The notes under the pieces: generated by a model
Database searches by the model: none
What the model was told of the DNA's origin: nothing
The model's input: the letters and a program-made list of their open reading frames with translations, nothing else
Assembly: GCA_030272585.1 (NCBI GenBank)
Contig: BSYQ01000006.1
Span: forward strand, 439,001-503,000
Direction of reading: 5' to 3'
Length of the DNA: 64,000 nt
Origin: Bryopsis sp. KO-2023
Taxonomy: Eukaryota > Chlorophyta > Ulvophyceae > Bryopsidales > Bryopsidaceae
In this document: positions 41,636 to 53,780 of the stretch, piece by piece
Position numbering within the stretch: position 1 is the stretch's first letter
Layout: each line of letters starts with the position of its first letter
Position numbers and translations under genes: made by a program

Positions 41636-44600
41636 AATGGGAATTCAATGTCTTGTATGGCTGGATCGTAGGTGGATCGGAGTGCGATGCCGTACGGGCG
41701 GTAGTCGGAGTTTCTGCGCGAGTGATCCTGGACTCCGCCACGCTGAAGGAGCTGGACAACGATGTTGGGACGTTGGCAAATTGCATGCCTCCTGGCGCAG
41801 TCTTGGAGCTCGATCTGCCGGAACTGGTGCTGGACGATTCCGTGGAACTCAGGAGTCCCATCATCATCGAAGGAAACGGTGCATCAGTTCAGTGTCCTGG
41901 TGACCTACAAAAAGGAGCTTTTCAGATAAGGTGCCTGGAGTGATATCCCCTGTTGAATGGAATGTCTTTCAGGAAATATGCTTTATGTTGAAGTGGGTGT
42001 GTTTGGTTGCTTGTGGAAACCAGGTCTGATGATGTGACACTTTCAACCCTTGCTTTCAAGGGGTGCTTCCTAAATTCCACAGAGGGTCTCATTCATGTGC
42101 AAAACTCGAAGAATTTCACTCTGAAAAATGTGGATTTCGAGGAAAACAAAAACGTTGGTGGAGGACCTGCAGGGCTTTCAGCTGCCGAATCTGAATTCAC
42201 ACTGTTGAATGTGACAGCCATAAACAACAATGGATCTTTGGGAGGGGTCATTGCTGCTCTGGATAATTCACAAGCAACAATATTGAATTCCAATTTTACC
42301 AGAAACGTAGCTTTGAGCAACAATGGAGGTGCTATTAATTTGCAAGAGACCAATGTCACAATCAGGGAAAGTACATTTGAATGGAACAAGGCTGGTGGGC
42401 AAGGGGGTGCACTTTATGCCCAGGTAATTCAGTTCAAAATTGGAGGTAACACCATGCCAGTGTTGTTTGCAAAGAAAGATGATAATTATTCATGCAGATT
42501 TGGCCAGGGGGTGAAAAGCAAGATGCAACATTTTTTCACATCCAGACTATGGGAAACTTTTTCCATTTCCTTGTTGGATTGATTTATCTTCAACTATATC
42601 TTGTTACAAACGAATGCTTTTTTTTTCTTGGTGAGATACCGAAAATGGCACTGATCTTTAGTGGCTAATTTATTTTCCAAATTTGACATAGGATCTCAAA
42701 CAAACTCCTCCGTGTGTCTGTGTGTGTGATTAGAATCAGGATTTTGAGAAGAACTTTGAAGTTTACATTGTTGGTTGTACATTTGAAAACAATCGAGCTG
42801 AAAGAGGGGGGAAGCCACAGGGGGGTGCCCTGTTTCTTGTTGGCCCAACTTTAAAAGTATCAGTCAAGAGTTCGAACTTTGAAGGTAACTGGAGTGAGGA
42901 GAGGGGTGGTGCCATCTATGCCACGGAATTGTCCAGACTCAAAATATTCAATTCTTTATTTATTGAGAACAAATCAGACAGCTGGAGACTGGAGGAGGGG
43001 GGGGGTGGAATTCGTTTTGACTCTGAAGTAACTCGTGGAGTCTTGGATGTGTCCAAGAGCTTCTTTGATGGAAACACTGCTGTCACTGGTGGAGCTGTGG
43101 CCACACAGGTGTGAAAAACATATCTTGTAGAACGTTTGTCTTTTTTGAGACTCACAATCTTTGACATTTCCAACTATCCGGATGCAATTTACAGAAACTG
43201 TCTGCTTCTTGTGAATATGGAATTCTTTTTTTCATACTCACTCCATGGTGCTTTTAAGATAGAGAAAACAAGTTGTGGAAATATGGCGCCAATGATCGAG
43301 GACCATTAAAAAAAGTTTCCCGCTTCACTTGTACCCTGCTTAAAATTGTCGTTCCAAGACCAGAATGCTTGGGTCATTTTTTTTATATATAAAATCTACT
43401 TCATTAAGATCTCATTAAGATCTTGTATGGTTTTTTTTTAATAATGGGATTGCTTGCAAGTAGTACGAATTGAAGGGGCAGCTCTTGTGTGTCTTTAGGG
43501 TAGGACGATTGTAAAAATGGATGATGTTGAATTTCTACGAAACTTCGCGGATCTCTTGGGAGGAGCTGTATATGCATCGACAGAAAACGTTGATAGTCTT
43601 GGTGCACTTAGCATGAGTCTAGAAATGCAAGGATGCCTACTTGCGACAAATAGGGCGGATTTCATGGGCGGAGGTATTTGGCTTTCCCAAAAGGAGGTAG
43701 GGAAATGTTGTTGTGTGCAAGCTTTAAGAAAACAATTACTGAATCTGTATCTAAAACAATTACTGAATCTGTATCTAACATACTTTGAATGTCCTTTTCA
43801 GGGTACTTATTTGAATGCAACCTTCAAATCCATGAATTTCACCAGAAATCAAGCTTCTTTGGGTGGAGCTATATCTCTGAATGATGGGAATCTTCATGTT
43901 GATGATTGTTACTTCAAGGGGAATGTAGCTTCGATGATGGGTGGAGCCTTGTATGCAACAGTAATATCCTTGCACACTACATCAACCACCCTTGTTTCCT
44001 CTTCATACTTTAACCACCTCAGTCTTTGGTGGTTCTATATTTCCTTTGTATACATTTTTAGAGCTAATTGTGTGACTTACAGTTGCAACAATAGGAAATC
44101 TGAGCACTGTTTATTTCCTACTCAAATATTGATCCTTTTCTTTTTTTCTAGGTTCCGACGGGAAGCCGGAGTTCAAATGAACTATCCAGAATTACTCTTC
44201 ATTCTTTGCGCTTTATTGAAAACAAGGCTAGTGGAAAACGAGATAATCTTCAGCTGGAAAACATTGATGGGGAAGGCGGGGCTGTAATGATGAGAGATAG
44301 AGGGTTGGGGTCAAAAATTGAGAACTGTACTTTCTCAAAAAATGAGGCTGGAAGTGGAGGAGCCCTGTATGTTGAAAATGTTGGGGAGCTGACAGTAAAG
44401 AACTCCAATTTTTCGCTGGGATTGGCCCTCACAGGAGGTGCACTGACAGTTGTCGGTGGGCCTCCATATGGATTCTCATTCGAGAATAATGTATTTTTTA
44501 AAAACAAAGCAAGGTGGGGAGGTGCTGCCTCATTCACTTGCACCAAAGAGTGCAGGGTTATGAGGCCTATGATTGATCAAGCACACTTTTTGGAAAACCT

Positions 44601-47600
44601 TGCAACAGATGGAGGAGGAGCCATCGATATGAAACAGACAAAGCTGGAGTGTTTATTCTGTTTTTTTGATTCTAACAGTGCTGGGGATGATAGGCATGCA
44701 ATGGGGGTGGGAGGTGCGATAAGAGTTCAATCAGGCTCACAGGTGACCCTCAAGAATTCCAGCATCACCGGGTGCACAGCAACACAATCAGGAGGGGGGA
44801 TTTATGCAGAGGGTGGAACCTTCAATGTTCAAAATCTTACCGTCTTGAACAACACTGCTGACAAAAGAGGAGGTGGTGTTGCCATGCACTTTGAGACTCG
44901 TTCATCAGGGCACAGTTGGGAATGCAAATCCTGTTGGTTCATTGGAAACCAGGCTGCAACAGGAGGTAAAAGGATACCCTTTTGTCAGAGTTGAATTTAA
45001 TGACTTTCCAAGTGAGAAATTTTTTGGCTTTAGAAACATTTCGCTAAAATCATTGATACAGAGAAAAAGGGAGCAAAAAAAGAATGGTCCTTGATTCTGA
45101 TGCACCTCTTTGTCATGGCATAATTAGGCAATCTGATGCTGGGATATCTGCTTGTTGCATACACTTTTCTGCAGGAGGAATCCATTTTTCAAGTGACAAC
45201 TCTCTTGCTGAAGAATGCGAATCCTTGGGGGGCAATTCGCCTGTTGAAAAAAAAGACACCAATTTTGAGTTCTTCGCTCATTGCGGTGACTACAAGCCTC
45301 TGTCTGAGCAACGAGTGGTGCTGAACAAGACCAGCTTTCACGGCAATGTTGGATGGAAGTCTGGGTCGGACTTGTTTCTCGACAACTTCAAGGAACAAGT
45401 TTGCTGCGATGGGAAATGTTGGACCACAGAAAGCCAACTGGATGAAGCTCTCCAGATGTGCAAATTACAAACCTTTGGTTCTGAGGGGGACAGATCAGCC
45501 TCTGTGGGGACACAGTTTATATCAGCAAAGATTGATCCATCTGAACTAGCTGATCATGCTAGTGGTGATGAGCTTCCACCCATCAACGTCACAACCCTGG
45601 ATTCCTTTGGTCAGACTGCTCTGGAAAATGTGAATCTGCGAATCAATGTGACTACCCCTGGAGGGCGACTCTTTGGCGGTCTTGCAACTGGTGAGGGCAT
45701 GCTGATGAGCGGGAATATTACTATGACTGGTGTGATTCTGAGTGGTCTGCCAGGGGAGTACAATCTGACCTTCCAGCTGATGGCAGAGGATGGATCCAGG
45801 ACCCTGAAGGAGTTCATGAGGGTGGATATTCGACATTGTGTGATTGGGGAAGTGTCCAGAGAAAATGGCTTGCGCTGTGACATTTGTGGGGAGAACTTTT
45901 TCAGCTTTGACGTGGCTGATAAGGATTGCACGCCTTGTTCTGTGGAGCTGGCCTCATGTTCGGGGGGGAAACTGGTTCCTGTCGCTGGATTCTGGCACTC
46001 TGGACCCCACTCCTCGCATGTGCATCCATGTTTATCCAAAGAAGCATGCACCTATGAGAATCGAACGGAGGATCTGTTTGCATCATCAAACTCCTCCTCC
46101 ACCCTGAGTCTGATCGCTTTTACTGAAGACTACCCCCTGTGTGCAAAGGTGACAGCAAGCAAAGCACGGTGGAGGGTACTATGAAAACCTGCGTTTTGGG
46201 AAATTCACACTGACTACAACTTTGCTGTGTTTTAGGGGTACAAGGGGGTGTTGTGTGGGAGCTGCGAGGCATCTCATGGAAAGAGTGGTCTGGAATGCAA
46301 AGAATGCAAAGGAAAAGTGCGTGCTGGGGTAGCGATTGGAGGGGCCATGCTTGCACTAGCAGTATTGTCCCTGATTTATGTCAGAAATGCTTCTAAATTT
46401 TCTGGACAAGCGATGGTTGATGCCCATCCAAATGCCACCGGGTCAGATGGTCCTGAAAATATGTCCAGAAGAAAACAAAGGCCAACAGATATTTTCAAGG
46501 TGAGCAGTTCAACGGGTGGAAACCGAATGCTACATGCACATTTCACCTCACTCTCTCTCCCTACCATGTCGGTTTTGTGTTTCTGGGCAGATTCTTGTAA
46601 ATTTCATGCAGATTACTGGATCGGCTGCGGCCATCAACGTGGGTTGGACGAAATACATGATGGGCATATTCACAAGCTGGGGTGAGTTACTATTCTCCAA
46701 AATAGAGATTATGTGGTTTGTCAGCTTTAATTTACTTGCAAGCCGAAGCATGACTTTTCGCATGGAATCCAGGTACTATCTCTGGAGGAGCGGATGGCAA
46801 CAGCTTTTTCGCGTTCGAGTGTGCGTTTTCGTCAGAGACAAGTGGTCTTCCTCGATCCGTCAAGACGACGGTCCTGTTGGTATTCGTACCCTTCGTCGTC
46901 TGGGGAGCGTTTGTCATAGTCTACGCTGTGCATGCGTTACGAACCAAAAAATCCCTACAGGACTTGAGGCTTTGGTCGGGCATTGCATTTCGGGCCGTGT
47001 TGCAGGCAGCCTACATCAGGTGAGACACATGCTGTAGCAAACCTTTTATTTTTTCCTCTTGTTTTTCAAGAAACACTGTATTTTGAAAGTTCCATATCTG
47101 TGTGTTTGCAGTGAGACGAAAGCGTTCATTCGGATTTTCTATTGCGTGCGCGCCAGCCCTCTGGATGGTCTGTTTTGGGCACAAGACACGAGTTTGACTT
47201 GTTACAGAGGATCCCATGCACTCCTTGCTCTTTTCGTTGGGTTGCCTGGCTTCTTGTTGATATCGATAGGGTTCCCAGCCTGGCTGCTCTACAAACTCAC
47301 ACGAACCGACACCCTCGATCAAGAACAAGTGATTGTTCGATACGGATTTTTGTTCAAGTTATACAAAAGGGAGAGTGCTGCTTGGGAGGTGTTGATTTTG
47401 GTCCGGAAAGCTTTTTTCTCCGCGATTGTGGTGTTTGGGCGACCGCTGGGGGGTGGGATCCAAAGCTGTCTTGCCTTGTTCATCATGATAGCTTCCATTC
47501 TTCTCCAGATGCATTTCCATCCTTTTCTAGAATCAAAGCTGAATAATTTGGAGTTGGGTTCATTGGTGATTTCTACGTTCGCGTTCATTGTTGGGAATTT

Positions 47601-47880
47601 GGCCAGCCAACCCGAAATGAAGGATGAAGGAACAATGGTCATATCCATAATCTTCATGTTCATTGCCGGGATCTACATTGTTTACACCGCGAAGCAGATT
47701 TTCGATGTGGTCTTCTCTGGGCTGGAAGAATGGGTGGAGAAACATAATCCAGAAAGTGAATTGCCAACCACCAGATATGGAGTAGTAACCAAGGCAGCTG
47801 ATAGCTTGTCAAAAAAGTCCAAGGCGATTCTGATGAAAAAAAAGAAAGTTTGCATGGAGAAGTTTTCTTCTGACGTCTGA
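41632..47880 (+). CDS. Large beta-helix-repeat protein with Cys-rich module and multi-pass C terminus
   Basis: Exons: ~41632..41930, 42024..42423, 42734..43108, 43499..43696, 43802..43960, 44152..44965, 45175..46148, 46236..46499, 46591..46681, 46773..47019, 47112..47880; about 1,530 residues, all internal phases consistent. The first 900 or so residues are Pmp-like right-handed beta-helix units with recurring GGA and FxxN motifs (NSNFTRNVALSNNGGAI, STFEWNKAGGQGGALYA, FLENLATDGGGA). Next come a beta-sandwich-like part (INVTTPGGRLFGG) and a Cys-rich module (LRCDICGENFF, DCTPCSVELASC, YKGVLCGSCEASHG, LECKECKG). Several membrane spans follow (AGVAIGGAMLALAVLSLIYV; FLLISIGFPAWLLYKL; IIFMFIAGIYIVYT) and a basic tail. 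Such proteins are expanded in many protists and algae as surface proteins of unknown role. The N terminus and signal peptide are unresolved. Confidence 0.82.
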
Positions 47881-48810
47881 ATCAGAGTCGTAAATTTTGC
47901 GTCTAGGAGTTTCAATTCTTAAATTTATTTTTTTTTTTTGGGTTACAAGTCTCATTAGTGGTTGTGTTGCTGGGCATTGAGGATAGTTTCGTCTACTTTG
48001 GCATTTTATTTTTTTTTCTTCTGTTGTTGGGGTTATGGGGTTGACGGAAACATTTTTGCTGCAGGGAGGGGTTGCCTAAGATTGCAGTCTTTTCTATTTT
48101 GGGGTTGTGGGTTGTACACTTTTGTTGAGGGGAGGTGTCGTTTTTTAAGATCGAGTTGTGCACGCGTGGGGAATATCTTAATTTTTCCTCGGGTTCATCG
48201 TCACTATCACTACCGCAGTCACAAACGTCGAAAGAAAGATGGAAATAAGAGAGCACCCGTTCAGGTCCGTCGCCGCCCCAGAAAGTTACCATCCGCATGC
48301 GCAACCCCTTTTTGTGGTCTTGTGTTTTGGCCAAAATCGCGTTAAAAAGAAATACATACAAACAAACAAACAAGGTTATGCTTTTTCCAGATCTGACTGA
48401 GATAAAAAGGTCTGACCGCGGTTGCTCCAACGGTAGGATGTTTGTTTGATCTTGGGATGTCGTATTCAATACAAGTTGTCACTGCAGTCCAGTTCAAAAC
48501 ATCACCGCGTCCCCTCCGTCAGACCAGGCGCCAGTGGATACAAGTTGTGTAGGCGCAACCAGGGGGGGGCCTGGGGGGGCCTGGCCCCCCTAAAAAAAAA
48601 TCTGGCCCTCCCAAGAAAGCAGCAAGAAAAAAAGAAAAATCGTATTCAGCAGATTTTTCACTGCAAAAACAAAAGTGGCCCCCCCAAAAAATATTTTGGC
48701 CCCCCCTCCCCCGAGATCCTGGTTGCGCCTATGGATACAACCCTCATTTTCTTGATCCATCGCCTTCAAACTCCCCATTCTCCACACAGGTGCATCAAGA
48801 GACATTGCTT
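47881..48810 (+). repeat. Segmental duplication copy 2 (3' flank)
   Basis: Homologous to 46-925. It follows the intact gene, showing that gene and flank were duplicated together. It contains a mobile-element insertion absent from copy 1. Confidence 0.8.
48544..48731. mobile_element. 188-bp MITE with 14-bp inverted repeats
   Basis: TAGGCGCAACCAGG (48550-48563) and its exact complement (48718-48731) bound G-run/C-run sequence. A 9-bp duplication, tggatacaa (48535-48543, 48732-48740), flanks it. The left end carries six extra bases (gttgtg) before the repeat. The homologous position in the 5' copy of the duplication is empty. Confidence 0.85.
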
Positions 48811-48829
48811 CCTACAGACAACACCGTCA

Positions 48830-49690
48830 AAAAATAGGAGAGTAGCATCTCCTTCACAATGTAATTCGATGTCTGTTTGTTTGACACCGTCCAATGATTT
48901 GCAAACCAATATTGTCACCCCAAATCACGAGGAACGAAAAAGCACAATGATTTTCATCCTGTCGCCATTCTTCTTTATTGCACCTTATTGCACCAGGAGC
49001 TCCTGGTGCTCCTGGTGCTCCTGGTCTCGAGACTCGACGCACATTTCAAACTCGTGCCTTTGTCTCTATCGTGAGCAACCAGCAAACATCTTCAAGTTGC
49101 TGTTACCTCATCGTCAAATTCCACTCCTCGAACGTAGCCTCAACTTTGGTGGTTGGAATGGGGCAGAGTCGGACGTCTGTGAGAACAACACAGAATAGAA
49201 GGAGGGCTTCCAGAGCACTTGTATGGTAAGGCTGCCAAGATTCCCACGCCGATAAATTTGAAACAATGAGTCTTGCACAATTGGTGCGTATAACAAGATT
49301 ACAGCAAGCGGCAAACACATCGGACTAAAAACTTGTGCAAGACTTGAAACGCGGAAAAGCCCTTTATTGTTGCACAGTGCGCCACTTCGACAAGATAAAA
49401 AAAGGACTCCATGCAAGAAAAAGCACATCCAACATCTCTGGAGGTTAGGTAAAAGCTAGCCTTGAGATGACGAGTCACGCGTGCTTAGAAGAAAACCAGT
49501 CAAGATATGGGAGCAAAGAATAGCCATGCATACCAGCCTCAACATTGTTGTGTTATTGAGTGGGAGTTCGAAAGATGGGCTGGATCTACCCTGCTGGGCA
49601 ATATTGTGGTCAGAAAAATTGGGAGGCCAACCATAATCAGGATCTATTGCCCCACAATCACTCAAAAGGTACCTACCATGAGTGTATCTT
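48830..49690. other. Intergenic, no gene recognised
   Basis: A 9-bp microsatellite (GGTGCTCCT, 48995-49021) reads as a collagen-like APG repeat in one frame but is too short to be a gene. No other supported feature. Confidence 0.4.
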
Positions 49691-49859
49691 TATTAAGAGA
49701 GTGAGTTTTGGGGGTCCTCTTTGTTGTACAAATTGAAGCTGAGTCGGCATGGAATGACTTTTGATTGAACGTCCGATTTCAGCTCGAGAGACATGGTAAT
49801 TCTATACAATGAACCAGGACTGTAGGGTTGCATGTATCTGCTGAATCCATGTTCTGTCG

Positions 49860-50040
49860 AGCATATGACATATAGCCAGTGGCTGATACGACTACACATC
49901 CAGCTGCATTTTCCTTAGCGAGTAAACCGTCCCCCCCGAATCCAGCCCCCCCACCCCCGAAATCAAATTGCGATATTATTCTAGGGAGGGGTTTGAAAAC
50001 AAATAGAGTGCAAAGTGTCACTAGTAGTGACTCACTACTA
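49860..50040 (+). repeat. Dispersed repeat, left inverted copy
   Basis: Segments catatagccagtggctgata, ctgcattttcctt, ttctagggaggggtttgaaaa and gtgcaaagtgtcacta appear here in order and again in inverted orientation at 52918-53145. The LTR element at 50049 is inserted immediately after it. Confidence 0.75.
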
Positions 50041-50525
50041 TCAAGTACTGAATATGATTGACTCCCAAAATATTACAAGCATACTTTCATGACAACCCAA
50101 TATATAGGTCCACATTCAGTTAGCCAGCAACTCACAACAAACTGTAAGTCCTCCAGTCAATCCACTATCCTAACCACTGCAACTAGCACGCTGGCTGAGT
50201 CACCTGGGACAGGCCTCCCCCACACTGTTTAATCGTGCCCTCACGATTGACTCGAAAACATACACTCCCACATCTTTTCTGGAACTACAAAATTCTCAAA
50301 TTTTTTCCTTTCCTTGCACTCTGTTTTGCCTATTGCAGAAAATATTGCCCACTGACATCATACCATCCCTCACACAGTTTGTAAACACAGACCCATAAAA
50401 ACCCTTTGCCCTAGTGTTCTTTCCAATTCAGTCCACAGTTCGAAAAAACCACTCCACAATGACATTGTCCACTTCAGCATCACTCAAACGAAAAATAGTT
50501 TTGAAATTGCCTCACTTCAATTTTT

Positions 50526-50801
50526 TTATTTGCCAATCGGCAAGCAACTTACCCTGAACACGTACCGCTCCTCTCTCTCCAACCCAGTCAACCTCGTATG
50601 GCCCTCTAGAGATCTCCAGTATACCTCCACCTTGCTCCTGTGTTTTGGATCCGTCAAGACCATGACGCGATCGCCTTGCCGAATATGATCCTTGCCTCCA
50701 CACGCACTATTGCGTGCCCACTGGTCCCTTTTTTCGCCCATGACGTCCAGCGCATGATCCCGAATCAATCCCAAGCAGCCCAATTCTTTCCTCACCTCCA
50801 T
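50526..50801 (-). CDS. Integrase C-terminal-tail-like frame
   Basis: 91 codons including KDHIRQGDRVMVLTDPKHRS and EVYWRSLEGHTRL, the 'GDRVMV ... W.GP' pattern of Ty3-type integrase C termini. The frame overlaps the end of the acidic ORF and could be reached by a splice at GGAG/GTGAGG (about 50797) or be a degenerate remnant. It lies next to the 3' LTR, the expected place for the end of pol. Confidence 0.45.
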   Translation of the reverse strand: MEVRKELGCLGLIRDHALDVMGEKRDQWARNSACGGKDHIRQGDRVMVLTDPKHRSKVEVYWRSLEGHTRLTGLEREERYVFRVSCLPIGK

Positions 50802-52107
50802 ATGGAACTACAACTCCACTTTCTGCCATCCAGCAAACTCCTCCTGGATCCCACAGACTGATTCGAAGTCTCCCACTGCTTGTGTCGTTTTGCTGAGGCC
50901 CTTTGTGCGCATCCTCATTCATTCTTGGTCGTAGCATGCACGCATTTCCATCCCATTTGATGTCAAAAGGTTCAATTGTCCTTTGAAGAACAAAAGCATC
51001 CTTTCCCAGTCCAGGATCCCAAAGTCGCGAACCACACCCTTCAAGGACGTCACCATCGACCGACTTCACTGTCATTCCTTCACCTTCCTTGCTCCTGTGA
51101 ATCAATTCCTCGAACGCACCTCGATTCTCTTCAGAATGGACGTTAGGAAACATCCGTGGAATTTCACGGAACCCATTCTCCCCAGTATTGCACTGCGCAA
51201 AACGGGCTTCGCTCTGTCTTTGGTTAAATTTCGATAGGTCGTCATCAGCTTCAGCAATGACCCTCTCAGCTGCACTGGTATCTTTTTTTTCGTGGGCATC
51301 GCCAGAACAGGGTATGGCATTGCACTTTTCCTCAGGAACATCGTTTAGCTCAACAGCGATCCTGTCCTTGGGCTCATCCTTTACCAAATGCTCCTTTAGC
51401 TCAACAACACAGCCAACCTCTTCCCTGTCGCTGTTGTCATTGTTGCCGTCCACAGGCTCGACTACGGAACTTCCATTTCCCCCCAAAACAACGCGCTGCT
51501 CAGAGAGTCCCACTGCACTTTGATTACCCCTCTTGTCCTCAGTATCTTCATCGTCAAACTCCGATACCATACTATCACCCTCAACCATTTCCTTCTTACT
51601 TTCAAGCATATTGTTGCCAACGCCATCAGTTTCAGCCGTTTGCTGGTGCTCTGTCGATTCGGCAGGTATGGTTTCGACAGGGTTTCCATGCTCCACAGGA
51701 AAAACACTCGACTCTGAGATCACCCTTTCCATCTCGGTTATCTCTTTCTTTTCAGCACCATGCGATTGAATGTTGACAACCTCTATTCCTGTTTCAGTCT
51801 CGTTCGGAATAGAGCATATAATAGCCCGTGGAGCCATTGCTACATTTTGCCTCGCCTTCCGATCAATCACGCCCTTGATAAACTCAGCGAACAGGTCGTT
51901 AAATTCTTGATTGGCAGCAAAGGCATCTGCTTCGGTTAGAATCAGTTCATCAGCATCGTCACAAGCATCGATATGCTCTTGGAAAAACTCCCCCCAACCA
52001 TTCACTAGCTCTTCTAGCGAGCAATCCAACCGTTCGGCGGCTGAGCGCAATGCCTCAAAGATAATTGCTTCAATTTCTGATGCCTCGTCCATGCTGTCCT
52101 TGCTCAC
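50707..52107 (-). CDS. Acidic ORF of the small LTR element
   Basis: 466 codons starting MSKDSMDEASEIEAIIFEAL. The N-terminal 110 residues are helical and acidic (LVNGWGEFFQEHIDACDDAD), a possible gag-like segment. The middle is a long Glu/Asp/Asn/Val-rich low-complexity region. The C-terminal part has ordered-looking pieces (LWDPGLGKDAFVLQ; RISLWDPGGVCWM). No known domain recognised. It could be a diverged gag or a captured host sequence. Confidence 0.5.
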   Translation of the reverse strand: MSKDSMDEASEIEAIIFEALRSAAERLDCSLEELVNGWGEFFQEHIDACDDADELILTEADAFAANQEFNDLFAEFIKGVIDRKARQNVAMAPRAIICSIPNETETGIEVVNIQSHGAEKKEITEMERVISESSVFPVEHGNPVETIPAESTEHQQTAETDGVGNNMLESKKEMVEGDSMVSEFDDEDTEDKRGNQSAVGLSEQRVVLGGNGSSVVEPVDGNNDNSDREEVGCVVELKEHLVKDEPKDRIAVELNDVPEEKCNAIPCSGDAHEKKDTSAAERVIAEADDDLSKFNQRQSEARFAQCNTGENGFREIPRMFPNVHSEENRGAFEELIHRSKEGEGMTVKSVDGDVLEGCGSRLWDPGLGKDAFVLQRTIEPFDIKWDGNACMLRPRMNEDAHKGPQQNDTSSGRLRISLWDPGGVCWMAESGVVVPYGGEERIGLLGIDSGSCAGRHGRKKGPVGTQ

Positions 52108-52860
52108 GACTGAGTTGGAGCACTAGCCGAGCAATTGCACGTCCATGAGGGAGAGAGAGCGTGACTGAGTAGGAGAGGAGAGGTAGTGCCAGGGAGCTGT
52201 CTAACACCACGTCGCAAAAACACACCCAATCAATGGTTCGAATAACACAGGAGCTCTGCAAGTCTCCACGATGATCAAATAAAACTTAACAAAAATGCAA
52301 AGGGAATACTCAAGCCGTAGCGCCTGGCGAGGGCTGCCAATGCGTCCACGATGGAACGACCCACACACGCGTTTGGGGACGGTTAGGCTCGATGACCCAG
52401 TCGTCGCAATGAGAACTGCCACAGCTTGGAGCAGCAGGAAGAAAAATGGGAATGGACGGAACAATAGCCGGCAAAATAACCAGCTTCCCCTTCTTGGCCA
52501 CCAACTGAATATGATTGACTCCCAAAATATTACAAGCATACTTTCATGACAACCCAATATATAGGTCCACATTCAGTTAGCCAGCAACTCACAACAAACT
52601 GTAAGTCCTCCAGTCAATCCACTATCCTAACCACTGCAACTAGCACGCTGGCTGAGTCACCTGGGACAAGTACAAAACAACAGAGGGATTCATCAACTCC
52701 CATCATTCCAAATAAACACATGTGTTGCCGAATAAAGTGTAAGAAAACAACCCACGTGGAAAATATTCAAAATCTCGACACTCAACACGACGTCGCCACC
52801 CCCCCAAATTAGGTTTTGAGATGCAAGAGCCACATTTTGTTTGGTCGATCCACAAAAATC

Positions 52861-52924
52861 ATATCATAATAATGGATGGAGAAGTACCAATTTTTATCGT
52901 TGCTTCCATCCATTATTATGATAT
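52861..52924. repeat. Perfect 20-bp hairpin
   Basis: atatcataataatggatgga (52861-52880) pairs exactly with 52905-52924 around a 24-base loop. Confidence 0.9.
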
Positions 52925-53145
52925 CACTACGTAGTGACACTTTGCACTTCTTTTTTTTGTTTTTTCTTGTCGACAGTCATTAAAAAGGATGAAAGCAGTT
53001 GTCTCCTCTTCAGCCACCGCTTTACTATTTTCAAACCCCTCCCTAGAATATTGCAATTTGATGTACTCAGAAAAGAAAATGCAGCTACATGTATATCACA
53101 AAAAACACAGTGGCAATCATATCAGCCACTGGCTATATGGCACAC
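52918..53145 (-). repeat. Dispersed repeat, right inverted copy
   Basis: Inverted partner of 49860-50040. It carries about 85 extra bases (around 52947-53030) between the gtgcaaagtgtc and ggggtttgaaa blocks, so the two are family members rather than exact arms. Confidence 0.7.
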
Positions 53146-53674
53146 TGTGCTCAAACTTCGTCCAAGAAGCAGTTCAACAAATGTAAATAATAAAAAGTCA
53201 AAACGATCGATGGTGATGTATTCAAAATCAGAAGCATATCTTTTGCATATTCCAAGACCGTCAATACCACAATTTTCTTGCCTCATTTTCTACGCCCCAA
53301 GAAAAACTTCAATCTTATAAATCTGTAAGGTAAAAAGATTATCATGTTCTGATAACTTTCTTCCGAACGTGGCAAGAAAAACATGTATCTGTCGTTTTGT
53401 TTTTGCTTGAAGCAGTGTCTTCGAAGGGAAGAATTTTGCTCGAAAAATCGATATTTTGTGCAGGGAGTCTATCTGTGTTCAGCTCACATTACTTTATTTC
53501 AATTGCATGGAGGGGAGTTTGCATGTGCATCTTCCGTTCACAAATGGATCGCTTCCATCACTCAACGCTGCGGCCGTTCTTTCATTCAATGCGTTGACCC
53601 AGCTCAAAGTTGCTGTCCCATCGCACGTACGCCTGTGTACGCATTTGCACGCGTGGTCTTCGCCGTTTTGGCGG

Positions 53675-53683
53675 TATAAGTAG
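53675..53683 (+). promoter_or_regulatory. TATA box of the Ala/Cys-rich secreted protein gene
   Basis: TATAAGTAG lies 106 bp upstream of the ATG at 53781, in a GC-rich context. Transcription would start near 53705. Confidence 0.55.
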
Positions 53684-53780
53684 CAAAGACTCGAAACGAA
53701 CAACAATCCAGCCGGCGAGTTCTCTTGTGTCTAAAGTACTTGTGGATTGGGCATAACTTGACAGGAAGCATCTCCACGCC

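Larger units (their letters stand above)
50049..52668 (-). mobile_element. Small LTR retrotransposon without reverse transcriptase
   Basis: LTRs 50049-50211 and 52506-52668 are 163 bp and read as identical, with TG..CA ends. Both sides are flanked by AGTAC (50044-50048, 52669-52673), the 5-bp target duplication. Read on the minus strand, a purine tract (GTGGGGGAGGCC) abuts the 3' LTR, and a TGGTGGCC primer-site-like sequence follows the 5' LTR after two bases. The interior (2.3 kb) has an acidic ORF and a short integrase-tail-like frame but no RT, RNase H or integrase core. It is non-autonomous. Confidence 0.9.

Noticed and set aside
48975-49025. Collagen-like APG repeat
   Set aside because: Only four units of a 9-bp microsatellite, no surrounding gene structure.
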